DNA of 64,000 bases from JBMTVN01 sp046047235 (GTDB lineage Bacteria > Verrucomicrobiota > Verrucomicrobiia > Limisphaerales > JAHDYP01), in contig JBJOII010000008.1 in the NCBI GenBank assembly GCA_046047235.1, positions 1 through 64,000 on the forward strand, read 5' to 3'. The position numbers were made by a program, and so were the translations under genes. This document shows positions 17,486 to 26,296 of the stretch, one piece after another. The notes below the pieces were generated by a model. That model was not told where the DNA came from and did no database searches. It was given only the letters and a program-made list of their open reading frames with translations. Every line of letters begins with the position of its first letter. The first letter of the stretch is position 1.

Positions 17486-19225
17486 ATGACTAATACCTCG
17501 CCTGCACCGGAAACCCCTCAGGACTTCATCCGTGATATCGTCAGCGACGATGTCTCAGCCGCAAAGCACCAGCAGATCATCACACGGTTCCCGCCTGAGC
17601 CGAATGGTTACCTACACATCGGGCACGCAAAGTCGATCTGCCTGAACTTTGGCATCGCCCGCGACTTTCAGGGTTTCTGCCACCTCCGCATGGACGACAC
17701 GAACCCCACCAAAGAGGAGGAGGAATATGTGGAATCCATCCAACGGGACGTCCGGTGGCTGATTTCCGGCTGGGCCGACCATGTTCTGCGGTACCAGCCT
17801 GAGACCTCCAAGCCGTTCTACGCCTCGGATTATTTCCAGAAGCTGCACGGCTACGCGGTTCAGCTCATTGAGGCCGGAAAAGCCTATGTCTGTGACCTCA
17901 CGGCGGAGGAAGTGGACACCTATCGGGGCGCCCCGGACCAGCCGGGCAAGGAAAGCCCCTACCGCAACCGAAGCAGGGAGGAAAACCTGGACTTGTTTGG
18001 GCGCATGCGGGCGGGGGAGTTCCCGGACGGCTCGAAGACGTTGCGGGCGAAGATCGACATGACCTCATCCAATGTCTGGCTGCGTGACCCTGTGATCTAC
18101 CGGATTCGGCATGCCAAACACCACCATACCCACGACCAGTGGTGCATTTACCCGCTCTATGACTTTGCGCATTGTCTGAGTGACAGCATTGAGGGGATCA
18201 CGCACTCGATTTGCACGCTTGAGTTCGAGGTTCACAGACCCCTTTACGACTGGATTTTGGCCCAGCTCCCGGTTCCCGAGCCCAGACCGCGCCAAATTGA
18301 ATTCGCCCGCCTGAACCTCAACTACACCGTCATGAGCAAGCGCAAGCTGCTCCAGTTGGTGAAAGAGGGACTCGTGGCCGGCTGGGACGACCCCCGCATG
18401 CCCACTATCGCCGGGCTCCGTCGACGCGGCGTGCCGCCAGCCGCCATCCGCACCTTCTGCCAGCGCATCGGCGTGACCAAATATGATGGCGTCACGGACG
18501 TCGCCCTCCTCGAATTCACCATGCGGGAGGAACTCAATCGCGCAGCCAACCGGACTCTCGGGGTTCTGCGCCCCCTGAAGATCGTGATTGAGAACTATCC
18601 GGAGGGTCAGGTAGAGGAACTGGAGGCCATCAACAACCCCGAGGATCCCTCGGCTGGCACCCGAAAACTCCCGTTCTCACGCGAGATCTATATAGAACAG
18701 GACGACTTCATGGAGGTGCCCCCCCCGAAGTTCTTCCGCCTCAAGCCGGGAGGGGAAGTCCGCCTGCGCTACGCCTACATCCTCAAGTGTGAACAAGTTG
18801 TGAAGAACCCGGCAGGTGAGGTCACGGAACTCCGCTGCACGATCGACCCGGATTCCAAGAGCGGAGGCAGCACGGCCTCCCGCAAGGTCAAAGGCACGAT
18901 TCATTGGGTTTCGGCCGCCCACGCTGTCGATGCGGAGGTTCGCCTCTATGACCGGTTGTTTACGGTTCCTGAACCGGAGGGCGACCCGTCGGGCAGAGAT
19001 TTTAAGGAGTTTCTTAACCCAGATTCACTGCAGGTCCTGCAAGGCTGCAAACTGGAGCCGTCGCTTAAGGAAGCCAAACCCGGACAGGCCTTCCAGTTTG
19101 AGCGGCTGGGTTACTTCTGTGTGGACGCGGCAGACTCAGGCAGCAACGCGCCGGGCGGCCAACTGGTTTTTAACCGCACCGTCGGCCTCAGGGATTCGTG
19201 GGCCAAGGAACAACGCAAAGGCTGA
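17486..19225 (+). CDS. glnS: glutaminyl-tRNA synthetase
   Basis: A class I aminoacyl-tRNA synthetase that charges tRNA-Gln directly. The catalytic motifs are clear: HIGH (44-47) in RFPPEPNGYLHIGHAKSICLNFGIA and MSKRK (283-287). Other GlnRS-specific blocks are YRNRSREENLDLFGRMRAGEF, TIAGLRRRGVPPAAIRTFCQRIGVTK and the C-terminal anticodon-binding barrels (RKVKGTIHWVSAAHAVDAEVRLYDRLF). The 579 residues are slightly longer than E. coli GlnS (554), and there is no YqeY-type appended domain. Confidence 0.96.
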   Translation: MTNTSPAPETPQDFIRDIVSDDVSAAKHQQIITRFPPEPNGYLHIGHAKSICLNFGIARDFQGFCHLRMDDTNPTKEEEEYVESIQRDVRWLISGWADHVLRYQPETSKPFYASDYFQKLHGYAVQLIEAGKAYVCDLTAEEVDTYRGAPDQPGKESPYRNRSREENLDLFGRMRAGEFPDGSKTLRAKIDMTSSNVWLRDPVIYRIRHAKHHHTHDQWCIYPLYDFAHCLSDSIEGITHSICTLEFEVHRPLYDWILAQLPVPEPRPRQIEFARLNLNYTVMSKRKLLQLVKEGLVAGWDDPRMPTIAGLRRRGVPPAAIRTFCQRIGVTKYDGVTDVALLEFTMREELNRAANRTLGVLRPLKIVIENYPEGQVEELEAINNPEDPSAGTRKLPFSREIYIEQDDFMEVPPPKFFRLKPGGEVRLRYAYILKCEQVVKNPAGEVTELRCTIDPDSKSGGSTASRKVKGTIHWVSAAHAVDAEVRLYDRLFTVPEPEGDPSGRDFKEFLNPDSLQVLQGCKLEPSLKEAKPGQAFQFERLGYFCVDAADSGSNAPGGQLVFNRTVGLRDSWAKEQRKG

Positions 19226-19228
19226 ACC

Positions 19229-20530
19229 ATGAACAACGCGGCCTTGGGGACATCCCCACTCCAGAGGGCCTGGTGCCTGGCCGTGATGTTGGCCAGCCTC
19301 GGCACCAACCCCGCCACGGCCAGCCCCGAACCGTCAGCTCTACCGTCGAGCTACACGCTGGTGGTCACAGGCGGTGAGCTGCTGACCGGGGCGATTCAGG
19401 ATGCCCACACGCCCTTTATCACCCGAAGGCTCCTGCCGCTTGGCCTCCATTGCGCGCAGGTCATCGTGGTAGATGATACTCCGGCAGACCTGGAGTCAGC
19501 GCTGCAACAGGCTGCATCCCGGTCCTCTCTCATCCTCACCACCGGGGGCCTCGGCCCAACGGCCAACGATCTGACACGCCAAGCCCTCAGTCACTTCAAC
19601 CAAATCCAGCTCAAGGAAAGCCCGGAAGTGCTCGAAGAACTGTCGCTTCGCTTCGAGAAACCCATCGAACAGCTGCCCGAAAACATCCGTCGCCAGGCGT
19701 CTGTTCCGGCCAGGGGCGGATTTCTCCCGAACGACCGGGGCACCGCGGTCGGACTCATCTTCCAATCGACAAACCTGACCTGTATTGCCCTGCCGGGCCC
19801 TCCTCGGGAACTCCAGCCCATGGTGGAAAACCACTTGGTCCCTTGGTTGCGCACCCGCCTGGGCCTGCCCCATGAAGCCCCCTCGGTAACAGTCCGGTTC
19901 GTCGGCATCGGCCAATCTGCGATCGCGAATGTCCTCTCTGAGCATCAAATCCTCCCTGCCAATGTGGTCTCCACCTCCACCTTTGAGGGTGGCCGGGTGG
20001 ACTTCACTTTCTCCCTGAAAGAGGACTCGGCCACCGCTGCAGCCACGCTCCGGTCCATCGAGGATGGCCTCGCCCAACATCTGGGCCCCCATATCTACTC
20101 CATGGCCGGGGAGTCTCTGGAAGCAGTGGCTTGGAATAAAATGAAGTCGGCAGGGGAATCGCTGGTGATTGCCGAGGCCCAACAACCCCACCTGGCCAGT
20201 GCCTTTGCCCGGGCATTGAACCACGAATCCACCCGGCTCACCTGCCTTTCCGCCAATACCCTCGACAACCTTGCAAACCTCCTGCAACTCGCCACTCACC
20301 CTCATCCCTCCCAGCTCCAGACCATCGGGAGCGCCGCTCGCAAGCTGACCCAAGCCGACTGGGTCATCGTCTTAGGCCAATCCCCGGGACCTGGCCAGCC
20401 GGAACAAATCCTCATCGGACATCCCGATGGACGCTGGCTCAACTGGGAGATCCCCTCAAAGGAATCGCCCGAAACCGGCAAACCCAGCCTCGTCAACACG
20501 GTACTCAACCGTTTGCGACTGCTGGAGTGA
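19229..20530 (+). CDS. exported CinA-like protein with degenerate C-terminal domain
   Basis: A 433-residue protein with a predicted signal peptide (hydrophobic AWCLAVMLASLG, cut near ATA-S at 31), which cytoplasmic CinA proteins do not have. Residues ~42-210 form the CinA N-terminal MoCF-like domain: YTLVVTGGELLTGAIQDAHTPFITRRLLPLGL, TTGGLGPTANDLTRQAL and IALPGPPRELQPMVE. The C-terminal half (~275-430) sits where CinA has its NMN deamidase domain, but the AESCTGG active-site motif is replaced (VIAEAQQPHLASAF), so deamidase activity is unlikely. It starts 3 nt after glnS. Function outside the cytoplasm is unknown. Confidence 0.75.
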   Translation: MNNAALGTSPLQRAWCLAVMLASLGTNPATASPEPSALPSSYTLVVTGGELLTGAIQDAHTPFITRRLLPLGLHCAQVIVVDDTPADLESALQQAASRSSLILTTGGLGPTANDLTRQALSHFNQIQLKESPEVLEELSLRFEKPIEQLPENIRRQASVPARGGFLPNDRGTAVGLIFQSTNLTCIALPGPPRELQPMVENHLVPWLRTRLGLPHEAPSVTVRFVGIGQSAIANVLSEHQILPANVVSTSTFEGGRVDFTFSLKEDSATAAATLRSIEDGLAQHLGPHIYSMAGESLEAVAWNKMKSAGESLVIAEAQQPHLASAFARALNHESTRLTCLSANTLDNLANLLQLATHPHPSQLQTIGSAARKLTQADWVIVLGQSPGPGQPEQILIGHPDGRWLNWEIPSKESPETGKPSLVNTVLNRLRLLE

Positions 20531-20592
20531 CGCATAAGGCGGGGAGAGGAGGTCAGTTACCCGGACCGTAGCCGGCAGCCTTTTAAAACCAG

Positions 20593-21375
20593 CTACGCCA
20601 AGAGAGCCAGTATCAGGACGCCGAGGACAATCCGGTAATAGCCGAAGCTCTCGAAGGTATGGGATTGAACAAACTTCAGCAGCCACCTCACAGCCACGAA
20701 CGCTGTCAGGGCAGACACCACCAGGCCAAGGCCCAAATGACCCCAGGCAATGGGCTCAGCCGCCGGATCACGCAAGGCACTCACCAACTGCAGCCCTCCG
20801 GCTGCCAGTAGCGTCGGTACCCCGAGCAGGAAGGAAAACTCCACCGCCGCCTTCCGGTTCACCCCCAGAAGCAAAGCCACCAGGATCGTGCTGCCTGAGC
20901 GCGAGGCCCCGGGAAAGACCGCCGCCAGCAACTGACCCGCCCCAATCAGGATCGCCACTCGCCAGCAAATCTCACCCGCCAGCTCCCGCCCCCGAATCCA
21001 ACGCTCCACCACCAGAAACAACACCCCGCCAATCAGGGTGGCCCAAGCCACCGGTACCGCCGTCTCCGGCAGTTCAAAGTGCATGGCCTTCAGAACCAGT
21101 CCGCCAACCGCAGTCACCCCGAACGCCGCCGCGAGCTTGAAAACATACTGCTGCGTCTCACGCTCACTAAACCGCGTTACAAAACTGCGTAACCGCTCGG
21201 TGAACACTGCCACCACCGCCACCACCGCCCCACTCTGAATCCCGACATTAAAAAGATCGGTCTGCCCGCCCAACCACTGCTCGGCAATCAACAAATGACC
21301 CGTCGAGGAAATCGGCAGGAACTCGGTGACCCCCTCAATCACTCCCAAAATAATCACAATTAACCAGTCGGGCAC
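20593..21375 (-). CDS. uppP: undecaprenyl-diphosphatase UppP (BacA family)
   Basis: An integral membrane enzyme that dephosphorylates undecaprenyl pyrophosphate to recycle the lipid carrier of peptidoglycan and surface polysaccharides. Signature blocks are GVIEGVTEFLPISSTGHLLIAEQWLG near the N-terminus and the catalytic loop VFPGASRSGSTI, plus EFSFLLGVPTLLAA. I place the start at a GTG (21375), giving 260 residues. A TTG at 21510 would add 45 residues of doubtful sequence. Neither has a strong ribosome site, so the start is uncertain. Confidence 0.92.
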   Translation of the reverse strand: MPDWLIVIILGVIEGVTEFLPISSTGHLLIAEQWLGGQTDLFNVGIQSGAVVAVVAVFTERLRSFVTRFSERETQQYVFKLAAAFGVTAVGGLVLKAMHFELPETAVPVAWATLIGGVLFLVVERWIRGRELAGEICWRVAILIGAGQLLAAVFPGASRSGSTILVALLLGVNRKAAVEFSFLLGVPTLLAAGGLQLVSALRDPAAEPIAWGHLGLGLVVSALTAFVAVRWLLKFVQSHTFESFGYYRIVLGVLILALLA

Positions 21376-21747
21376 GCCGTCGGTTAGACGATAATCCCTC
21401 GGATGAGGCAAGCACGGACCGGAGATATCTGAGCCGTGGGCAGCCGCCAAAGCAGATATCGAAACCCCTGTCCAAGTAGATAAACCTTGAACACAAATAA
21501 ACGGCAACAAGGACTCCTCGGCTCAGGACGTGAGAAGACCCATGAATGACCGGCTTCGCATCGCTCGGGTTTCCGAAAGCACTCCATTCTGACTCAGGCC
21601 GTTTTCTACCCACCCCGAGCCCCCCAACCTGGCCTTGAAACCGAACCATATCAGATAGACTCATGAGGATTTCGAAGCGGCCACGCATAGCGTTCAATGC
21701 TGATAGGAGCTTGCTGAGCCCCCGCTTCCAGAGCCTGAAAAATCTTG
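21376..21747. other. spacer upstream of uppP
   Basis: About 370 bases between the preferred uppP start and the porin promoter. Open frames here lack coding features. I see no gene, and no obvious promoter for uppP. Confidence 0.5.
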
Positions 21748-21776
21748 TTGTCAACGGTTTAGGTCGCACTTATGTT
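21748..21776 (+). promoter_or_regulatory. sigma-70-type promoter of the porin gene
   Basis: -35 TTGTCA (21748-21753), a 17-bp spacer, and -10 TATGTT (21771-21776). The leader to the ATG at 21876 is about 93 nt, contains an A/T-rich run (TTAAATAAAAAAGTAAAA) and ends in a strong AGGAGG ribosome site (21861-21866). Confidence 0.6.
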
Positions 21777-21875
21777 CGCGCCCATTGCACCTCTTCGGGT
21801 GTGGGCAGACCAGTTCTGGCCCTTAAATAAAAAAGTAAAACAGCGAACCAAACTGCAAGCAGGAGGAACCAACAC

Positions 21876-23051
21876 ATGAAGCAACATCATTGGACCCTGG
21901 CCCTGGCCTCTGTCGGCCTCGTCAGCCTCGGATCTCTCACCCACGCGGAAGAACAGGCGATGAGCCAAGTGCTCACGTCCGTTTCATCCACCACCCTGTC
22001 CGGTTACGTCAGCGCCGGCGCTGGCTGGAAACTCGGCGGTACCGGCGAAACCGGTATGAACATGCCCGGTCGTTTCAACGACGACATCGACAAGATGCAG
22101 GGCTTCAATCTCAACGTCGCAGCGATCAGCGTCGGCAAAGCCCTCAGCGATGAAGATCTCTGGGCTGCCGGCTACCAGGTCGACCTGCTCTTCGGCCCCG
22201 ATGCCGTCGCTTACAATCCGGTCCTGGGCGGTGCCAATGCCGAAGTCGCCATCAAGCAGGCCTATGTGAACCTCCTGGTTCCCGTGGGCAACGGCCTCGA
22301 CGTCAAAGTCGGCGTGCAGAACACCATCATCGGTTATGAAGGTTTCGACGTCTACGCGAACCCGAACTTCGGTATCTCCTACGGCTGGCAGATCGAACCC
22401 ACCCAGCAAACCGGTGTCACGGGATCCTACCAGATCACCGAGGCGATCTCCTTCACCGGCGGTGTAGCCAATACGCATATCGCTGGTGTGAACACCCGCG
22501 GTCCGAACGACAAAGGCTACCTGGCTTTCCTCGGCGCGCTGTCCGTGACCGCCCCCGATAGCTGGGGTGCCCTCTCGGGTTCCAGCTTCACCGTCGGCGC
22601 CGTCGGTGGCGATCTGGCCGGTAACGGTGGACCCGCGACTTACGCCAACAACTTCTACGCCGGCTTCAACCTGTTGACCGGCCTCGAGGGCTTCTCTGTC
22701 GGTGGTGCTTTCGATTATCAGGACACCGCCTCCGAGAGCTACGTTTGGGCTCTGGCCGGCTACGCCTCGTTCGCTGCAACCGAGAAAATCACCTTGAATG
22801 CTCGTCTGGACTACACCCGTGGTTCCGACGGTATCTGGAGCAGCGCCGGTCTCAACACCGGTGGTTTGACGGTGAATGACAAAGCTGACGAGTTGTTCGC
22901 CGTTACCGGCACGCTCGACTACCAGCTGTGGGCCAACGTTCTCACCCGTCTCGAGCTCCGCTGGGACACTGCCTTGGACGACAGCAGGCCCTTCGGTCGT
23001 GAAGACGACAACGCCATCACCCTCATGGCGAACATGGTTTACATGTTCTAA
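21876..23051 (+). CDS. outer-membrane beta-barrel porin (OmpL-like / porin_2 type)
   Basis: A 391-residue protein with a signal peptide (MKQHHWTLALASVGLVSLGSLTHA, cut near 24), then alternating amphipathic strands throughout and a C-terminal aromatic residue (VYMF), as in outer-membrane barrels. Blocks such as TTLSGYVSAGAGWKL, GFNLNVAAISVGKAL, LWAAGYQVDLLFGPDAVAYNP and AYVNLLVPVGNGLDVKVG match the OmpL-like putative porin family (PF07642). The consensus ribosome site, good promoter and strong terminator suggest a highly expressed monocistronic gene, probably a major porin. Confidence 0.85.
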   Translation: MKQHHWTLALASVGLVSLGSLTHAEEQAMSQVLTSVSSTTLSGYVSAGAGWKLGGTGETGMNMPGRFNDDIDKMQGFNLNVAAISVGKALSDEDLWAAGYQVDLLFGPDAVAYNPVLGGANAEVAIKQAYVNLLVPVGNGLDVKVGVQNTIIGYEGFDVYANPNFGISYGWQIEPTQQTGVTGSYQITEAISFTGGVANTHIAGVNTRGPNDKGYLAFLGALSVTAPDSWGALSGSSFTVGAVGGDLAGNGGPATYANNFYAGFNLLTGLEGFSVGGAFDYQDTASESYVWALAGYASFAATEKITLNARLDYTRGSDGIWSSAGLNTGGLTVNDKADELFAVTGTLDYQLWANVLTRLELRWDTALDDSRPFGREDDNAITLMANMVYMF

Positions 23052-23073
23052 GGTGTAGGCGCTTAGAATCACT

Positions 23074-23109
23074 AAACCCCGACCGGGCATCCGGTCGGGG
23101 TTTTTCTTT
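23074..23109 (+). terminator. rho-independent terminator of the porin gene
   Basis: A perfect 10-bp stem, CCCCGACCGG/CCGGTCGGGG (23077-23086 and 23091-23100), with a GCAT loop. It is extended by three A-T pairs and followed by TTTTTCTTT. It starts 22 nt after the porin stop codon. Confidence 0.93.
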
Positions 23110-23386
23110 GGCACGCTTGGATTCTCCCAAGGGACAGCCGTAGCAATGGATCGGGCAGGGAAGGGGATGATCGGTTCCCCGTGGGAAAACGCTTAGGGAA
23201 TGGCTTGGCAGACCTGGACAAGGCCTCTTCGGCCACGACGCGGTGCGGCGTCCCTGACTTTCATCCTGCGGTGGCAGTAACGCGGCAGCCAATACGCGCA
23301 CGGAGAGCAGAAAGGATGCTATGCGCGGCGCCAGCCGCTCCTGACTGAACTGCCATACCGATCCACTGACTTACCGCCTTCCACCC
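23110..23386. other. spacer between porin terminator and lpxA
   Basis: About 280 bases between convergent genes. The short open frames here show no coding character, and I see no repeat or RNA. Confidence 0.5.
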
Positions 23387-24208
23387 CTACTCACCACCTT
23401 CTTCAGACGCGTCCTCCCGCCGGGCAGCACGCCGGTCCCGACCCACATCGGCCGGGATACCGCGTTTGGCGCCAGCGATAAAGTCCAACATCTTCACGGA
23501 CAAATCGCCCTTGAACTGTTTCCGCGCTTCAGCGACAGCTGCTGTCAGGCCCAGATCGCCGCGGAATAGAAAACGGTAGAGCCGACGCAATTCTGTGCGT
23601 TCTTCACTACTCACACCGGCCCGGCGCAGTCCCACCACGTTGAGGCCGCAGATCGCGTTGGGCCCGCGAGCCATCACAAAAGGCGGCAGATCCATGCTGA
23701 TGGCTGCACCCCCTTGCATCATGGCAAACGTCCCGATCCGGACAAATTGATGTACCAGACAGCAACCGGAGATCACTGCCCGATCCTGAATGTCCACATG
23801 GCCGCCAAGCAACGTGCCGTTGGCGATGATGCACTGGTTGCCGATCCGCGTGTTGTGGCCCACATGCGCCCCAGCCATGAGCAAATTCTGCGAACCGATT
23901 ACGGTATCCTCTGTCTCGTCGGTAGCCCGGTTCACGGTCACATGTTCCCGGAAAGAATTCCGGTCGCCAATCACGGTCCTTGAAGGCGCCCCACGGTATT
24001 TCAAATCCTGCGGGATGTTCCCGATCACTGCGCCAGGGTGGAAGATGTTCCCTTCACCGATGCGAGTCACCCCGCTGAGGTGCACATAAGGGCCTACCTT
24101 GCAGTTCGCCCCCACCACGACTCCCTCCTCGATAATCGCGTAAGGCCCCACCTCCACGGTCGAGTCCACCTCCGCCTTCGGATGAATGATTGCAGTCGGA
24201 TGGATCAT
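23387..24208 (-). CDS. lpxA: UDP-N-acetylglucosamine acyltransferase
   Basis: Catalyses the first step of lipid A synthesis in the cytoplasm, so the cell very probably makes lipopolysaccharide. The N-terminal ~190 residues are left-handed beta-helix hexapeptide repeats starting MIHPTAIIHPKAEVDSTVEVGPYAIIEEG. The catalytic base is His118 in MAGAHVGHNTRIGNQ (E. coli His125). A C-terminal helical domain follows (RAGVSSEERTELRRLYRFLFRG). At 273 residues it is slightly longer than E. coli LpxA (262) because of a charged tail (DRRAARREDASEEGGE). lpxB, lpxD and fabZ are not adjacent, which is atypical. Confidence 0.95.
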   Translation of the reverse strand: MIHPTAIIHPKAEVDSTVEVGPYAIIEEGVVVGANCKVGPYVHLSGVTRIGEGNIFHPGAVIGNIPQDLKYRGAPSRTVIGDRNSFREHVTVNRATDETEDTVIGSQNLLMAGAHVGHNTRIGNQCIIANGTLLGGHVDIQDRAVISGCCLVHQFVRIGTFAMMQGGAAISMDLPPFVMARGPNAICGLNVVGLRRAGVSSEERTELRRLYRFLFRGDLGLTAAVAEARKQFKGDLSVKMLDFIAGAKRGIPADVGRDRRAARREDASEEGGE

Positions 24209-24239
24209 AATCAGGTCCAGCTAAAGCTTGGTTAGTTAT

Positions 24240-24977
24240 TCAGCTATAAAAATAGCCCAGTTCACGCAGCGACACATAATCGCGCTCCCTCTCAGCCACG
24301 CGACGCCCGAGGATGATGTGGTCCAGCACTTCTATTTTCAATAGTTGTCCGCCCCGAATTATATCCCGGGTCACGCGGATATCCGCCTCCGAGGGTGTGG
24401 GATCTCCACTCGGATGGTTATGCGCCAGGATCAGGGCCGCTGCCCCGGCTGCAATCGCGGCCCGGAACACTTCCCGCGGATGCACCAGGAGAGTGTCCAA
24501 CGTGCCGCTGGCCAGCCTTTCCACCCGCAACAACCGCCTGCGGGTATTCACCAAGACCACCTGCAGCTGCTCCACTTCATAGGACCGGTTCTCCTCACGC
24601 AACAGCTCCACCACCCGCTCAGGGGTGTCCAACAATGGCGATTCCGCTGCCGACTCCCGCGCCAGTCTCCGCGCCAGGGTCAATGCCGCAATCACAGTCA
24701 CCGCCTTGTCCGGACCAACCCCGGGCACTTCACACAAGGCCTCGACAGAAGCCCGCGTAAGCGGTTCCAGCCCGCCTGCACGCTGTAACACGGCCTGGGC
24801 CACCTGCAAGGCCGACAAACCCTTCGTGCCAGTGCGCAATAAGATCGCCAGCAGCTCGCTGTTGGACAATACCTCCTGACCTTCCCGCAACAGACGTTCG
24901 CGAGGTCGGTCCGAGACCACCATATCCTTCATCCGTAGGGAATCCGCCATCTCCTTGTGGCGGGGATTACGCCACAT
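24240..24977 (-). CDS. radC: RadC family (MPN/JAMM) protein
   Basis: A 245-residue protein: an N-terminal helix-hairpin-helix-like region (EVPGVGPDKAVTVIAAL, 83-99), then a JAMM/MPN+ metalloprotease-like domain with the zinc motif HNHPSGDPTPSEAD (186-199). Despite the historic DNA-repair name, the family's role is unsettled. Start uncertain: ATG 24977 has a weak ribosome site; Met10 (24950) has AAGGAG directly against it; Met16 best matches the usual RadC N-terminus (MKDMVVSDRPRERLLREG). It lies 30 nt after hflX. Confidence 0.9.
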   Translation of the reverse strand: MWRNPRHKEMADSLRMKDMVVSDRPRERLLREGQEVLSNSELLAILLRTGTKGLSALQVAQAVLQRAGGLEPLTRASVEALCEVPGVGPDKAVTVIAALTLARRLARESAAESPLLDTPERVVELLREENRSYEVEQLQVVLVNTRRRLLRVERLASGTLDTLLVHPREVFRAAIAAGAAALILAHNHPSGDPTPSEADIRVTRDIIRGGQLLKIEVLDHIILGRRVAERERDYVSLRELGYFYS

Positions 24978-25006
24978 TCCCGGTGCCTGCGAAAAGCAAA
25001 ACCTCG

Positions 25007-26296
25007 TCAGTCAGACTCTGGTTCCACCCGGTAGGGTTCAAACTCGTTCTGCAAATGGGGCGGTATACACAGGCGAATTCGCGTTACCCCATCCCCGTGG
25101 TGGAGCTTCAGCACTTGTCCCGCCGCATAGGCTCGAGCCAACACCGCCGGCATCTCATGGGGAATATCCAAGTCCAGCTGGTCCCGCTCAGGCCGTATCC
25201 GCGCACCCAGCTCCGCCAACAGGTCAGTAAAACCTTCCCCCGTCCGCGCGGAAACCGCCAGAGAACCGGGATACTTCTCCAGCCAAAGCCGCAGCGCACC
25301 CTCGTCCATCACTTGATCCGCCTTGTTGAATACCAGCAAGGTCGCCTTATCCTCCGCACCCAACTCCGCCAAAACTTCCTCCACCGCCCGCATTTGCTCC
25401 TCACAACCCGGATGACTCACGTCCACCACGTGCAAGAGAAGATCCGCCAACACCACCTCCTCCAGCGTCGCCTTAAAGGCCTCCACCAACCCATGCGGCA
25501 GCTTGCGGATAAATCCCACGGTGTCAGATAACAAAATGTCCTGGTTCGTCGGTAGATGGAGCCGACGGGTCGTGGGATCCAATGTCGCAAACAACTTGTC
25601 CTCCGCCATGACCTGCGACCCCGTCAATGCATTCAACAGGGTCGACTTCCCCGCATTGGTGTAACCCACAATGGAAGCCAGAGGCCAGGCATGCCGACGT
25701 CGTCCCGCCCGCTGGGTCGACCGCTGCTTCCTCACCTCCTCCAGTTCACGGTTCAAACGGTCGATTCGCTCCTGCACCCGGCGCCGGTCGGTCTCGAGCT
25801 GCGTTTCCCCATCACCACGCATCCCAATGCCACCCTTCTGCCGCGACAAGTGGGTCCAGAACCGCGTCAACCTCGGCAATAGATACCGCATCTGAGCCAG
25901 CTCAATCTGGAGCTTTCCCTCACGCGTCCGGGCGCGCTGGGCGAAAATGTCCAGAATCAGCGAGGTCCGGTCCAATACCTTGCACTCGAAAATCCCTTCC
26001 AGGTTTCTCGTCTGTGCGGGGGTCAATTCATCGTCAAAGATGACCGTATCGACCTCCCGCTCCTTGCATACACCCGCTAACTCCTGCGCTTTCCCCGTGC
26101 CAATAAACGTGGCCGCCAACGGGTTGTCCAGACGCTGCCGACCCCGCCCCATCACCTGTCCACCCGCGCTGCCGGTAAGGGCAGCCAACTCATCGAGGCA
26201 CTCGTCCGTCGACAACCCTGTGCGCGAGCGCAGGTCTACCCCGACCAGAAACACGCGCTCGGTCTTCTTCAGCGAATTATCAACCAACGACTTCAT
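25007..26296 (-). CDS. hflX: ribosome-associated GTPase HflX
   Basis: A 429-residue GTPase that splits or rescues stalled ribosomes. The N-terminal HflX domain has LDNPLAATFIGTGKAQELAG and FDDELTPAQTRNLEGIFECKVLDRTSLILDIFAQRA, followed by GGIGMRGDGETQLETDRR and a coiled-coil linker. The GTPase domain has G1 GYTNAGKST (211-219), G3 DTVG and G4 NKAD (~316). Its ATG overlaps the miaA stop (ATGA). The miaA-hflX order is widespread in bacteria (in E. coli with hfq between them, absent here). Confidence 0.95.
   Translation of the reverse strand: MKSLVDNSLKKTERVFLVGVDLRSRTGLSTDECLDELAALTGSAGGQVMGRGRQRLDNPLAATFIGTGKAQELAGVCKEREVDTVIFDDELTPAQTRNLEGIFECKVLDRTSLILDIFAQRARTREGKLQIELAQMRYLLPRLTRFWTHLSRQKGGIGMRGDGETQLETDRRRVQERIDRLNRELEEVRKQRSTQRAGRRRHAWPLASIVGYTNAGKSTLLNALTGSQVMAEDKLFATLDPTTRRLHLPTNQDILLSDTVGFIRKLPHGLVEAFKATLEEVVLADLLLHVVDVSHPGCEEQMRAVEEVLAELGAEDKATLLVFNKADQVMDEGALRLWLEKYPGSLAVSARTGEGFTDLLAELGARIRPERDQLDLDIPHEMPAVLARAYAAGQVLKLHHGDGVTRIRLCIPPHLQNEFEPYRVEPESD

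Noticed and set aside
21335..21769. 144-residue minus-strand open frame upstream of uppP
   Set aside because: Composition is unlike neighbouring proteins, there is no recognisable domain, it overlaps the uppP start region and it lacks a ribosome site.
23023..23301. 92-residue minus-strand frame across the porin terminator
   Set aside because: It runs through a strong rho-independent terminator and lacks any coding feature.
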